This document shows, piece after piece, positions 50,301 to 63,441 of a stretch of DNA of 64,000 nt (positions within the stretch are counted from its first letter, which is position 1; every line of letters begins with the position of its first letter). The stretch spans positions 165,580 to 229,579 of the forward strand of contig VZRS01012471.1 in NCBI GenBank assembly GCA_013398055.1. Reading direction: 5' to 3'. The notes below the pieces were generated by a model. That model was given only the letters and a program-made list of their open reading frames with translations, was not told where the DNA came from and made no database searches. The stretch is from Ifrita kowaldi (taxonomy: Eukaryota > Chordata > Aves > Passeriformes > Cinclosomatidae). The translations under genes were made by a program, and so were the position numbers.

Positions 50301-53300
50301 GCCCTTCTCACTATGGCTTGCCATATCAAGACTCTGAAATCAGATTTTTCTGTAAAAGTAAGAAGATCCATATAAGATATGGTCTCTGCAAAGATTACAG
50401 GATTAGATAAAGTCATCTTTCTGTTCCGAAGCAGTGTTAGTTTGTCAATATCTAGGACAGTGCTGCAAGTTTCACCAGGGATAGAGTAACTGAACATGAA
50501 TGCTAATATTTGATTGAGGAGGTGGTTAGAACACAGGGATTAAATTATGGACTTTATCTAATTAGCAGGATGCTCATCCAGTATGTGAGCACTTTTTTTC
50601 AAAGTGGAATGCATTGAACATCAACTGAAGGATGAACATATATTCTACTTTTTAAAATTTTGTTTATGACCTCTCAAAGAAAATAGTTAGTGAAACCTTC
50701 TCTAAATAATGTCCACATCACAGAAGTCCCCAAGTTGACATTCAAAAGCATGTGTATGCGGAAGCCTCTTTCAAAGTGGGAAAAGAATTGAAAACACTCC
50801 TGGTGCAGTGCAAGAAATTTCAAACAAAAGCTCATGCAAAAAGGAAAAAAATAACTTAAGATTGTTCATACTACTCTTCCTGAATAGTCAAACCAGATCA
50901 TGTGTAACACAGACTGATGCTGCTCCCTGCAGGTGGATCATAAGCCCACATGAAGCCAGACCACCTTCCAACTTCACTGGAACTAAAGATGGAGTTAGGT
51001 GCTTAGCTGCAAAGAGTGATCTCCAGGAGCACAGCCTTTGAGTGCAATTCTTTTACTCATATGCCCTCAAAACTTGTTTTCAGGTAGAAAAACCCATTAG
51101 AAGATGAATTATTTCCATGGGAATTTGTTCATTTACATAATTTCAGGCCATCCTAGTTTACTGGTGTTTCATGGCATTGTGCTATTGGGAATAAAACAAA
51201 AGCTATAAAATACTAAGGAACTACCATATTTTTCAGTTCACATGCAGCATTATTAATGTCTTGATAAATTCCTAAGAATGACTTTAGTTTGTTTGGTGTT
51301 TTTATTTAAATCTTTTGAGGCATGAAGCAATAAAATACAAAATACCCTTCTAAACTATGCTAAGATCAACAGCAAAATCATTCACTTTCCATGAAAATGG
51401 AATTATTATTGTGCTCCTAGAATGCTGTGTGTGACACTTCAGCACAGGGACTTTACAAGGCAATGGCATAGCATCCTATTCCCAAAGGTTTATAGCATTG
51501 TTTCTTTAACCTTAACCACAGGATAATAAACAGCACCAATATAATGATAGTCCAAGCTACCAGTAACCTTAAGAATGTTCAAGGAATAGACTGGCAGGAA
51601 TTAATCTGCCATTTTCATATATCTGCCCAAGGGAAGTATTGTAATTGCAAAAATTTACTCTTAGACTGCTGAGACTCATAGTAATTATGTTTCTTTTTTA
51701 ATAGAAATAGCCACAGGTAGTAACAAATTGGGTTTTGAGATGGGGAACTGGGCATGCATTCTAACCCAAATTACTATGTAATTGTCTTTAATATAAAACA
51801 CTATAGAAAATCCAAAACTTAAATCAGAACAAAAACTTTCCCTTAAAAAAAGTCTTCTCCTCCCATGGCTATTGAACATGTGTACCTATTTCTTCATTCA
51901 CAGGTATCAGCAACACCAGTATGACTGCAAGTAATTTGCCTAAATATCTTTGTCATTGTTAACCAAAATTCCTGAAGCTTACATGTGTTTAATAGAAACA
52001 GCTTCCTCTTACTTTACAAATAGGTCATAATCTAGAAATCCAGATACTCATTCCTAAGTTTCCTTTGCCAGTATCAGGGGATGAAGAAAAGACTATATGT
52101 GGTCTACTTATATTTTAAATGAACTGAAATTAAAGTTTTCTTCAAAATTTTGAAAGCCTGTTTGAAATAAATGAGCCCAGGAAAGCACTTCAAATGAATT
52201 ATTTCATGCTTGAAGGAATTAGTATTTTGTTACCATCACATTGCTGCAAAAATGAGAGGTATACTTTTGGGAAAGATCATATATGTGGTGGCCAATGAAT
52301 AAATAATAAAATGAATTGATACAGTTGCTTCTGCCCCTTCCAATACTATAGCCTGTTAGACATGAAAAGAAGCTATATGTGGTTTAAACAGACAAAATAC
52401 ATGCACAGATTTAGACAAAATGAAGACTGTATATTGAAAGAAATAACATAAAAATCTTGTTTTCACCGCCTTTTCACCCAGCAGCTACAAAGCTGACTGA
52501 TATATTTCTTGCCTTGGAGCCATGAGATGCAAATTATCATGTGTTTTTAATAACTAACGTAGTCCATAGAATCAGTTAAGTGAGGTTTCTTTTCACATGT
52601 TGCATGACTTATACCTTCTTTTAATCATCACTCTCAATCCTGAAGTTTGATAGCAGGATTCCATCATTAAGTGGAAAATGAGGTCCTTCCTTACCTATAC
52701 TCTTGCCTCAGGAAAAAAATGACAACATCATTTGTCTCTAAACTTGATGCTTTCTAGTTTGCAGCAAAAGATGCAGGTTGACAGCATCTTCCTAAACATT
52801 GCTACACAGCTCTGTACAGATCATACACAATATAAAAAAAATTAGATGCACATTGCTCATTAATAATGCCTTTTATCCATCTAGATGGCTCTTTTGATTC
52901 CACTCTGCTCTCTTTTCTGTGTATATGCACATATGCTTTCGTACACAGAGTTATATTATCTGGCCTGTATCCTAGAAATATAACGGTTTCTAAGGCTTCG
53001 TGGTTGTCATTTTAAAAAGGTTTTTAATTCCATTATTTCCCAAGCACTCTAAATTCCACTATATTCTTATTGACATTTGATCCACTGAAACGATGAAGAG
53101 ATCACAAAAGAACACACTTGGTACTTTACAGCTGTGGCTGGATAATCTGGCTCATGATCATCAAAGCAGGATTGTTTTTATGATCTTCAAATCTGCATAT
53201 CAAATTACTCAAGTCTCTGAGAGAAAGCAAGACATCAGGGCTATCTCAACAGAATATGAGAAAATGCAGTTGGAGGCTAAGTGAAATGAGCAGCTTTTGC

Positions 53301-56300
53301 GGCTTTGCAGTGATCTTAAAGTAAAGGAGAGAAGCAACAGGGAGCAGTTCAGGTAACACAGACTAACAGATTCCGGGCTGAATTCTGCACATGCTTATGC
53401 TGCTCCTGTAAATCATCTATTTAATTAGATGGTTCTATTGACCTAAGTTAAAACAATCACCGATTAAGGATTTTAAGGATTTTAAGGATCCTGCCCTGAA
53501 AGAAATAATATTAATTTAATTATACATATATATGTATATTTCCATAGGCCTCAAAATTACTTATGCACTGACTAAGGATATGCTTTTTTGTAGATTTGCA
53601 CAAAAAGAGCAGTTTTGACTCTGCTGGTAGTCACTCAAGTGCTGAATCTGAGGTACATTGTTAAAACAATGTTCTTTTCTTTGTTACCTTTAAAATTTTA
53701 TAGAATTTAAATATTTTCATTAAGAATTAATGAACATTTGTTTAGCCCACTTCAGCTTACCTTTTTTTTTTAAACTGACTTGTAGCTAAACAACCATAAG
53801 CGGTTGCTTAGCAATCAGCAAAGAGCGAGACAGAAATATAGTAAGTAAAGAAACTGACTGACATGTTCTCTGTTTGAATCATGGTATTCAGTAGAAACAA
53901 CAGAATAACACCTAGAGAAGTTTAAAACAAAATTCTCTTAATAAAAGAATACAAAAAACTGTCTTTAGGAACAAATTATGCATTTAAAAGCTACAAATTG
54001 TGATTCACATGTCTGTCACTATAAAAAATTCCTGTAGCTATTATTAAAAATACATTAAAATCCTTCAAATGTTCATGAAACCATTATTTATCTTTTGTTT
54101 TAATTCAATTGTCAACTGTGCTTCCAATGATTTTAAAAACAGTATATATCTACAAAGCAAGCAAGAGTTTACAGCTTTGAAGACTTGAAATTGATTTTTA
54201 ATGCACCAGCTTTCAAACACTACAAAGGCTGCTCTCTGCTGATAAAGACAGTAAACAAGAAATTGTCCTTTAAATGTTCCCTTTAATGTTTTTCTTTAAT
54301 TAAAAATCAATCAAAAAACATTGCCACATAAAAAATTTTAAAATTAAGACATTAAAAAATGCTTTATGTTTTTGACACACAAACGCATTCAAATAATAAA
54401 AACTTATGAGGTTACTTTTGTTTACTTGCATTAGTTTAGAGTTTTTTTGCACTGTAAACATTGTTAATCAAGAAATAAAAGCATGTAAAAGTAGTTTATC
54501 GCTTAACTTAGCTCTTTTTATAAAGTGGAAATGTTAAAAATATGATGAAATTGAACCAGAAATTATAAAAGTACTAAAGTAAAATACTTTTTAAGTACCT
54601 TTAGGTTATTTTAATATATTCCTCTCCTCTAATCAGACCAAAACTTATTTATGTAGATTAGTTACATATAGACTCTTATTTATCTAACCTGTATTTATTC
54701 TTTGATCACAAAGCTTGCTAACTTAAATGGTCTTTCATTGCTATGATCCGTTTTCCCGTAATTATGTGGTTTAACCGCCTGATTTTTTTTTTTAACAAAT
54801 ATAGGCACACGCACCAATCATATTCAGCAGTGTTATGCTGGATGCTCAATGAACTGTAAGAGCCATTTCAATACAATAAAACTGTCTGGAACTGTTCCAG
54901 GGCAAGGAGTGGAAATACGAGTAATCACAGTGTCACTAGAACTAGTACAGGCGATACACACGTGTCGGACATATGTCAGTAGATGGTCTGAACCACTCTC
55001 TGAAAATAACTCTGCATGACTATCACTGCAAGAACCTACAATGCATCGATTAGAGGTCCCACCCACACAGCTGAAATTATGCATTTGTAACTCATGACAA
55101 GACTTTTCCCTTCCCCTTTGGAGTTCTCCTTTGGCAGGCCATAGAGACTGCAACACAAAGCCACCCAGCAGGGAACAGGATGAGATTAGGAATTTTTCTG
55201 TTATGGGTTAAAGCGTTTTATGAACGCGAGAAACTCTGATCTGATACTTATGCCACAAACCCAGTAGAAAGGTCCGTGGCTAAAATCAAATATCTTAATT
55301 TGAGGGAGTTAACATGCCTAGACTGCTTATAGCATATTAAACTGAAAATAGACCACTATGGGACTGTTTGTCTTGAGGGCTGGAAAAGGAGATATCCCCT
55401 CACCAAACTAAAGTGAGATACAAATTGATCTTTATGCTGTTCCTCTGTGCAAATAACACTAATAATTGGCTGAAACTATGCAGTTATGTCTTTACATGTA
55501 GAGGGACTCCTGAATTTTGAAGACAAAAAAAAAAGAGATTTCTTCTCATGTCAAGCAAGTGGATGAATTGATCTGCTATCCTTTCTGTACAGGTAATACC
55601 ACTACCTAGTGGAAGCAAACCAGTAGGAGAAAGAGATGGTTCTCGTGTGACCTTATTAAGAAGGAAATGTATCTGCAGCCTTTGGGATTTAGATAGAAAA
55701 TACATGACGGCTCAAGAAGGTTATTTAAAGCACTGCCTAATATTCTAATTAACAGGGACATTTGTAAGAATTTGCTTGTTCTTGAAAGTAGTACTTAATA
55801 CTGAGTATTTTATCTAAAATGCTTAATAATTTACTTTTTTTCTTTCTCATAGGATTTATAGTAATTAATCCAGAATATTCTTCTGTTAAAAAAAAAAATA
55901 AATGTCTACAGCAGACTGAAACACAGAAGTTTCACTATGACAAATAGATTAGTAGAGCATAGAATGCACTCTGGCTAAGACTTCTGGCAGCTGCACATTA
56001 CTCTGTTTCTTATCAACAAAAGCAGTGACTAGTTAATATCCTTGATGCCCCCTTAAAAACTTCACAAATAAAACACTTAAACTCAGGGAACTTTTTCCCC
56101 AGTCATTTTGCCACTCTCTTCCTAGTACGTTTTTCTATTTATTTTCTTTTTCCTCTTTTTTCTATTAAGGCAAGAGCCTGCAGTCCCCTGAGAGTTTTAC
56201 TTGTTTCTTGTATTTTTGAACACTTTAGCATTAATTTTAGCACTTCTCTTACAGCTGAAGTAGCCATACAATTGAAAGCATAAAGCTCTTAGGCTATCTG

Positions 56301-57136
56301 GTGCAAAAATTCGTCCCAGCTGCTCTACACTGACCTTCTGGCATCAAAGGATTGCTTCTATATTTCAAAGATAAAAACAGAGCTGTGTTTCTGCTCTGGT
56401 CAACAAACCACTGTTTAAGTTCTCATCACTGATTTTTTTTACCTATTGGAAAATTTTAATACTAGCGCCAAAATTTCTTTTCTCCATACATGCATGTACT
56501 CCTCAGGTCTGAAGAAGTATCTGAAGATCTCTGCCGTGCAACACATATATTCTTTTCAGAAAAAAAAACAAACCAACCCCCCCCCCAAAAAACCCCATAT
56601 ATATCCACTTTTTGTATGTAGAAGAAGCCCCTTGCATGGCAAAACCTAAAACTAATTTAGCTTCACATTTTGAACTTTTGTAGAAGCAGCAAAAGAAAGA
56701 ATAATTAAGCATTATATTTAAAAACATATATGTAATTATTAGCTGCTATATTAATGCTTTCTGGGGAGGAAGGTAGCGAAGAGAAAGAAAAAAATGCTGG
56801 GGAAAAAAAACAAAAAACAATACTATTTTTTTTTTAAACAAAATCCCAGCTGGTTTACACACAGATGTTGTGATTTGGGGGAATTTTTTATAATGACACT
56901 TTTGTCTTATCAGACAAACCAGATTGTATCTATGCTTTCTAAATACCAAGTAATAGTTGTGAATTTTTCACACATACCTATTGATAATTTTCCAGGTAAC
57001 AATACTTGCTGAGCTTTAACAATAGTTCTGTATTATTCACAGTTTCAAAAATAGATGAAAACTTGTGGTAACATATATTCAGCAATTTGTTCAGTGGAGT
57101 ATTGATTTCTTTTCAGCTGTACACATGATTATGCTG
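47302..57136. other. Intron 1 segment; microsatellites only
   Basis: AT-rich sequence with no gene recognised. Notable short items are the pyrimidine tract at 48567-48630, a triple TTAAGGATT near 53465-53490, an AT palindrome at 53521-53538, an RFX-like site at 53802-53815 and a C10 run at 56577-56586. A 107-codon minus frame at 54833-55156 has no recognisable motif. Confidence 0.45.
48567..48630. repeat. Pyrimidine-rich (TTCC/TTTC)n tract
   Basis: About 64 bases that are nearly all C and T on the plus strand, built from CTTT and CTTC units. Such tracts are common microsatellite derivatives and can form triplex DNA. Confidence 0.8.
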
Positions 57137-57201
57137 GGTTAACCATTGGACTTGATCATCCTAAAGGTATTTCCCAACCTAAACTATTCTATGATTCTGT
57201 G
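57137..57201 (+). mobile_element. CR1 LINE 3' end, very short
   Basis: ggttaaccattggacttgatcatcctaaaggt, then cccaacctaaactattctatgattctgtg, matches the last about 65 bases of an avian CR1 (gttggact.gatgatc...attctatgattctatg). It is a severely 5'-truncated copy. Confidence 0.8.
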
Positions 57202-58060
57202 TTACAATTCACATATTAGTTACAAAAACATCTAAATTCCAGTCTCCTTAATTGTTTGTAAAGATGCTGTAAGAAAAAAGAAAATCACAAAAACCTCAAA
57301 TCTTAAAATAAAGGGCCCAATCATACTATTCTTAGCTGCATTTCATAGAGGTCTTAGTCACAATTCGCTCTTGAACCACTAAAATAATTTATGAAATAAA
57401 AATTATGCTATTGACTGAATAATGAGTAAAAGCAGGCCTTTTCATCAACATGGGTAAGGATAATAGAGACCTGACAAAATAAGTTGTTGAAAGATAACTC
57501 TTCAAAGGATTTATCAGTAATTGATATTGCACTGGTAAGCCCAAATTTGTAGGGATCTTCCTATCTAAGTTTAGGTAGTGACAGTGAACACAAAGATGTA
57601 GAAAACTCAGACAACTTTAAGAGCAGTTGAGAGCTGTGACAGTCAATCTTGCATAACTTGTTTCATGTTTTTATAAAACAGCTAGTCCTACATAGATATT
57701 ATTACTCTTAATTTTTTGTTAAGAATTTCTGTTCTGGAAAGACTGTTTTCTTTTTCATAATATCTATATTCCATTTTAGTCTCTTACATTCTTTTTCTCT
57801 ATTATTTTTATTGTTCTCTGTCGCAGCACTTCATCTTGGAAAGTTCTTTAGATTTCATACGGACCTATATATCAAGAATGATCCTTTTTAAATAATAGTG
57901 CTATAAATATTACCAGCAAGGAACTCAACATCAAGATCAGAACAGATGTAAAACAAAAAAAGGAGTTCAATTCTGCTTCCTCTGTCTATTTCAGCAGCCA
58001 GTGCAGATGCCACAGTGAGTGGTGTGTTGCCAGATCTGATCCTAAAATATAGGTGTTTTG

Positions 58061-58085
58061 TGTCAAGATGCACTGCATCTTGACA
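58061..58085. repeat. Palindrome with perfect 12-bp arms
   Basis: TGTCAAGATGCA, one C, then TGCATCTTGACA. Beyond one mismatch the flanking TTTT (58056-58059) and AAAA continue the pairing to about 17 bp per arm. It is flanked on the right by an A-rich run. Confidence 0.9.
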
Positions 58086-60414
58086 AAAAAAAAAAATAAA
58101 TAAAGCTTCATGGAAGCATAGGAAAGGTTTTGTCCTGAAATTCTTGCATAGCCAACTCTGGGATGGATTTCATCCAGTGAATAAAACTAAAGCTGCAGAA
58201 CAATGTAACACAAAACCAGACTGCACACGAAACTGCAGACTGTATTTACACAATGCAAGCATTCAAAGGAGTTATTGTGCATGACATCTAGCATTGTAAA
58301 ACACTGTTAAAGCTACCATAATGAAACCTAGGCAGGTAGTTCAAAAGTTTCATCTCACAGTTTAGTGTCTTTAGATACAGCCCTAGAATATGCAGCTGTG
58401 AATCTTTGGAATATATAGAGTACAAAGCTGCAAACTTGCAAATGTTTAGAACTACTCTAGTATCCTCTTGATGCAAAATGTTACCTTGTACTAGTTCTAG
58501 TGAGAAGAGAGAATAATATTCCTCATTTGAAATAGGAGATATAAAAAATATATATCTCTAGTTTCAGATAGGAATTTAAATCACTGAGGATGAGTGCAAC
58601 TTCTGTGACAAAAGCTGCTTCTCCTTATATGAAACAGCCGCAGGTTTCTTTCTGCAATCTTGAAATTTCTGAGCAGAAGTTTCTCAAAGTATAAAATAGC
58701 ATATTTAAAGATAGAGCAGCACTAATATGGTTCATGTTTTCTTATTTCCTTTGAAGACTCTATCTTCTTAGGTACTACTAGGCACCTGGCGATGAATCTG
58801 CACTGGGACTCGATATTAATCTATTGACACATCATAAACATCATGTGCCTGAAGTATTAAGCATGATCTGTACTTTATCTGAGAATGCTGCAAGAGTGCG
58901 TGGTACAGCAGATACAGCAATTCCCAGCTTGAGAGCTTCTTTCAGCACAGTCATTCATTTTTAGCTGTTGTTTAACAAAAGCTGTGACCACCACTTTCTT
59001 TATTCACACCCACCTTTTTCCTGACATATTTGCAAAACTCCCCAAGTTGCACCACAAATACAGCAAGAAATAATCTCTAGGATGATCAACACTATTTGCA
59101 TATTGTAGATAGTTTTCTACACTACTATTATGTCTCTTTGAGGAACCTATTTCTGGAACCTACTTGTGTACAGAAAATATTTGATTTCCTTTATCCGTCC
59201 ACTCTCACCTATTGGAAACCTGCAAGAAGAAGTTGTGACTTGCTCACACAGGGAAAGGCAAACTGACTAACTCAGAATTTGGGTAGGAGAGATACACATA
59301 TGTGTATGTTTGTACATTTTTTTTTTCTGATGTCTGCACTTCAAAATAAAGCAAAATTCTCTTTCTTTTAGTCAGGTGAGTCGGTTACCAGTATGAGATG
59401 AACAGAATTTTCCCAGTAGTCTTTAAGGTCTAGAGTGAACAGACATCTTTTTTCAGCCATGTTGAGTTTCCATTTTCTCCTGCTTTCCTTCTCTCCAACA
59501 AAAATTAATAGTTTGGACCTTAAGTGATTCACAGGTCACATGGAATTTTGACTCTGGCAATGAGAATTGTACAGCACTACCCTATATTTAAATATTTTTA
59601 ACAAACTTTTGTTCGAAAGCATTGATTCTAAAGTATGTTTAAAAAATGATGGCTGAAGTTAAGCACAATGAAACATGCTAAAGTGTAGATGCGTAACTTC
59701 CCAGTATGTTACTAAACACTGTTCTTAATACACATCAATCTCAGGTGCACATCAAATCACAAATGGTCAATTTTCAGAGGCCTTAAGCACTTAAAAATCT
59801 CTTGCACCAATAAAAGCTGGTTATACAGCATACTTGTCTGTCCATCCAAAATTTTATACATATATATATGTATGCATGTTTAAATTATTTAATTTTTATG
59901 GTACTGAAGAAGCTCATTGATTCATGTATAAGTAACACATGCAACCGTGGTACATAGGTGGAGGCTACAAAGTGGTGAGGAAACACACAAGTTGTCAAAT
60001 TGTGTGATTAGTGTGTAACAGAAGTCACTCAAAGAGAGGCAAGATTACACCACTCTTATCCATATCAGAAAGTATTTCATTCAACTGCTGGTCCTTTTGG
60101 GTCAGTCTGAAACCTCTAGTCACTAAATAACACTTTACTCCACAGGTATTTTTGATGTAAATTGGGCTACCTGTAGTGTAAAATACTATTCATGAGAAAT
60201 AAGGGAACCATAAGGCCCATTGACTTCACTAAGTCTTACTAGTAAGAAAAAGGAAAAAAAATATTACGCACTCCTAATAAGAGTGAGAAAATTTGGATCT
60301 TACTGAGAAAGAAATTATTTATTTGCTATTAAATATTTATAGAATCAATTGGATGTACTAAGTAATAATATAATATTTAGCATGTATATACATCTCCATA
60401 GATATATAGTATGT

Positions 60415-60440
60415 ACACACACACATATATATATATATAA
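60415..60440. repeat. (CA)n(TA)n microsatellite
   Basis: Compound dinucleotide repeat, ACACACACACA followed by TATATATATATATA. Confidence 0.9.
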
Positions 60441-61885
60441 AGTTTTAATAACAGGTTCCTGTTCGAGAATTGTGCCATTAAACAGTTGCCGAGAAAATGA
60501 GAACGAAGAAATGCAGTTCCATTGTATGAATTACATAGTGTGAGATTTTCATGTTTCAAAAATATATCTGTAAAAACTAATGGGAACATTTGTTAGAGGA
60601 CCCTTGCACAGTTGTTTACCTTCCCTCTACTGAGGAAATGAAGAAAACTGCTTAACTGGATTGACTAACTAAAAGAGATGTTAAAGCAGCTGGATTTTGT
60701 TTCTTTTCTTTTTGCCATTGCGTACACCTTTGATTCCTAACTGTGTAATTTACATATGCAGACACAGGTTTCTTGGAGTGATTAAGGATATAGTAGATCC
60801 AGAGAGAGGGCTGATCCTTTACTATATCTCCTTAAGTCTGCAGTTTAAATTTTACATGAGGGGGAAGTACAGGACCAGACATAAAGTAGTGTCTGCATTC
60901 TAAATGCAAATTTTATATAAAATTTACTCCAGGGATGTGGAGATGGAGAATACAAAATGTATTTTAGTAATGCAAAAGTACAGTGAAGAGGATCAATTTT
61001 CCCCTCTAGCTACTTTAAATCTGAGCCTTTTCTAAATAGAAACCAACTACACTGTTTCATACTGTGTGTTTTGGCACTACAACTACAAAATATAGTATCA
61101 ATAAGTCTGTTTGAACAGGTTCATTAGGTAAAACTGAATGTTTTCTAATCTACTGACTAGACCATCCAAACATCTGAAACACTCTGCGTAGATATTGAGG
61201 GAAAACAAAACCAGTATTAGATATACCAGTATGTGTTATGAGGAGTTTCAGTTAACATTTTCCATAGCTGTCATAATGAAAACTCTTATAGAAACCACAA
61301 CACACTCTTTTAAGGGAGGAAATTCCTCTTTTAGCTTTATATAGATTTCAGGAAAAGAAAAAAATCATGATTGATCTTATACACTGAACACTGTAAAAAA
61401 GAAGGAATCATATTTTCCATAGGGATTTTACACTACAATCGAAACTTTACTATTCAGTAGCATCAGTACATTAATTAATTGCTTTATATAGACATTACAT
61501 GGCTGTAGGAAAGTATAATTTTCTGTCCTTTAGTAACCATTACACTTGTCAGTAGGAAAAAAATGTGGAGTGGTTTTTTTTAAGCTTTCTGACAACTCCA
61601 TTTTACAGTAAAAAAAAAAGTTGACATTACTTAAACAAGTGTCATGGAAAGTTATTTGTTTTTTAAAGCATGAATAATAAATCAAATTATCTCTGGTTGT
61701 GCCCTAACCTAAACTCTTTCCTAATGTGTCACTTTTTGTTAAAATCAATTTCAGATTTTAAGTATTGCTCCACTCACCTAATTGATAGCAACACAAATTC
61801 ATGATAGGAATAAAATGAAATTGTTTCTGTGACACAACTCAGTAGTCGCTTGAGGATTAGTTTACAGTGACCTTGTACAGGTAGT

Positions 61886-61937
61886 CTTTTTTTTTCTTTT
61901 TTGTCTTTTCTTTTTTTTTCCTGCTTTTTTTTTTTCC
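61886..61937. repeat. T-rich pyrimidine tract
   Basis: Several T-runs of six to eleven bases separated mostly by single C or G. Low-complexity sequence. Confidence 0.85.
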
Positions 61938-62990
61938 AGCTACAAATATTCCATTTACAGGTCATCGGTTATTTGAATTTTGGTTTGTTAAACTGCCAAT
62001 TACCAATGGCCATTTCTACTGAGTTTAAAATGTTAGACACAGCTGGCAACTAGAACATTTGGTGCTCACAGATCACAGGGTATGGTAACTCCAAGGTAGT
62101 ATGAATCTTCTTTAGGCACATCAAGTGACTACAGCGCAACTTCTTTCCCACTAGCTGCATACACAAAATGAGTCTGTGTCACTTCTGATACACTCAGCTC
62201 ATTCCCCTATGACTCAGAACAGCATATTAAAGGAACCACAGGATAAAACAGATATGACATTTCAAATATATTTAATAGTCATTATCCAGAGCCTGCTTTC
62301 AATTCGAACGTTAAAAATCACTTTGGAACATACCTGTAGTGTTTGAACATTAAGCTGCATTAATCATGAAGTAATACTTTAAATTAAATCAACTGGAGCC
62401 AATTTCTGCCCTCACCTTCACTCTGCAAGTTCACTGCTCTGAAATAAATCTTCTGAGTTTGGACTTTAAACTACCTGCTAAAAATTAAGTCATTCTTTGA
62501 TTAGTACTCTATATCCAATGGTCCAAATTCTGCCATTTCTCACATTCACAAAAGTCAGTAGAGGACAGTGTGGATATAACTGGCAGCAGAATGCAGCCCA
62601 GCTATAATTTCTAAATGAGCTTTGGTAGAAGACAGAGTGTGTAAGTCTTTCACTATAAAGCAATTAACAATGTTGACTCAGGCTACTGGAAATCTGACTA
62701 GTTGTTTTTCTAGTTTATGACAGAATGTGAGTTTTGTTAACATTTGGGGGTAGGAGGGAATCACCACATACATTTTCTTTCTATTCAACTAAGCAGAATT
62801 TTCAGCACTGAAAGTTTAGTTGTTTATGAGGAGAGGAGGAGGCAATGGGGCCCCAATGATACTGTCAAAAAATATATTTATGGATATATATTCTAAAGAA
62901 GGAAATTAAAAAAATTGAAAACATTTGTTTTGGAAAGATAGCTCATACTTATATACAAGATTGGAGGGCTATAATACACTGTTGCAATAG

Positions 62991-63441
62991 ATGTCCTCAG
63001 TGTGCAGTTTCTTCCCTGTCCTGTCAGTTACTGCAGGCGATATGACCGCTTTAGAAATACCCACCTCTTCTCCACCCCAAACCAAAGAGAAGTGAAACCT
63101 GTGGAAGTGCCCACCTCTGTCTGCTGGTCCTCTGGGGAAATACCCCAGCACGCCTCAAAAATACTAAACTCCTGTCCACACTCTCACATGCACCTCTTTG
63201 GCACTGCCGTAACACTGTGTTTCAATGGGCATTTTCTTTTGAATCACACGGGAAGCATCAACGTGACAGCAGAACCAGACCCACCAGATATGGTCTGGTT
63301 CCACTTTCATTAAGTCCACCTCTCTTTAGTGACTTGTGTTGGTCCCTTCAGTGGTGTCTTACAGCAGATTTCACTGCAGACAAAAGGGAAAGTTAAACCA
63401 GTGTCTAAAGTGAGGTCCAGGGTATTCTAAAAGTCTCCTAC
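62991..63441 (-). other. Donor-proximal part of intron 1, higher GC
   Basis: The 450 bp just downstream of exon 1 are richer in GC than the rest of the intron. They include a perfect 10-bp stem hairpin at 63272-63301 (GAACCAGACC / GGTCTGGTTC, 10-nt loop). A plus-strand frame of 103 codons (63002-63313) shows no recognisable protein and is likely chance. Reading through the exon 1 donor adds only four codons (VGDF) before a stop at 63427-63429. Confidence 0.55.

Larger units (their letters stand above)
57202..62990. other. Intron 1 segment with no recognisable gene
   Basis: AT-rich non-coding sequence holding the palindrome at 58061-58085, a CA/TA microsatellite near 60415 and a T-rich tract near 61886. 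No exon, RNA gene or transposon recognised. Confidence 0.5.
39559..63441 (-). other. PCDH17: PCDH17 intron 1
   Basis: About 23.9 kb bounded by a gt donor (63441-63440) and an ag acceptor (39560-39559) on the minus strand. AT-rich, with no open frame that I would call a gene on either strand. It holds a minus-strand CR1 tail, a short plus-strand CR1 tail, microsatellites and the unusual hairpins and motif array listed separately. Everything else in it appears to be unique non-coding sequence. Confidence 0.9.

Noticed and set aside
54833..55156. A 107-codon minus-strand frame with several Cys and His
   Set aside because: The spacing of Cys and His fits no zinc-binding pattern I recognise, and there is no plausible splice or promoter context.
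63002..63313. A 103-codon plus-strand frame near exon 1
   Set aside because: GC-rich intronic sequence with no recognisable motif; the hairpin inside it argues for non-coding sequence.
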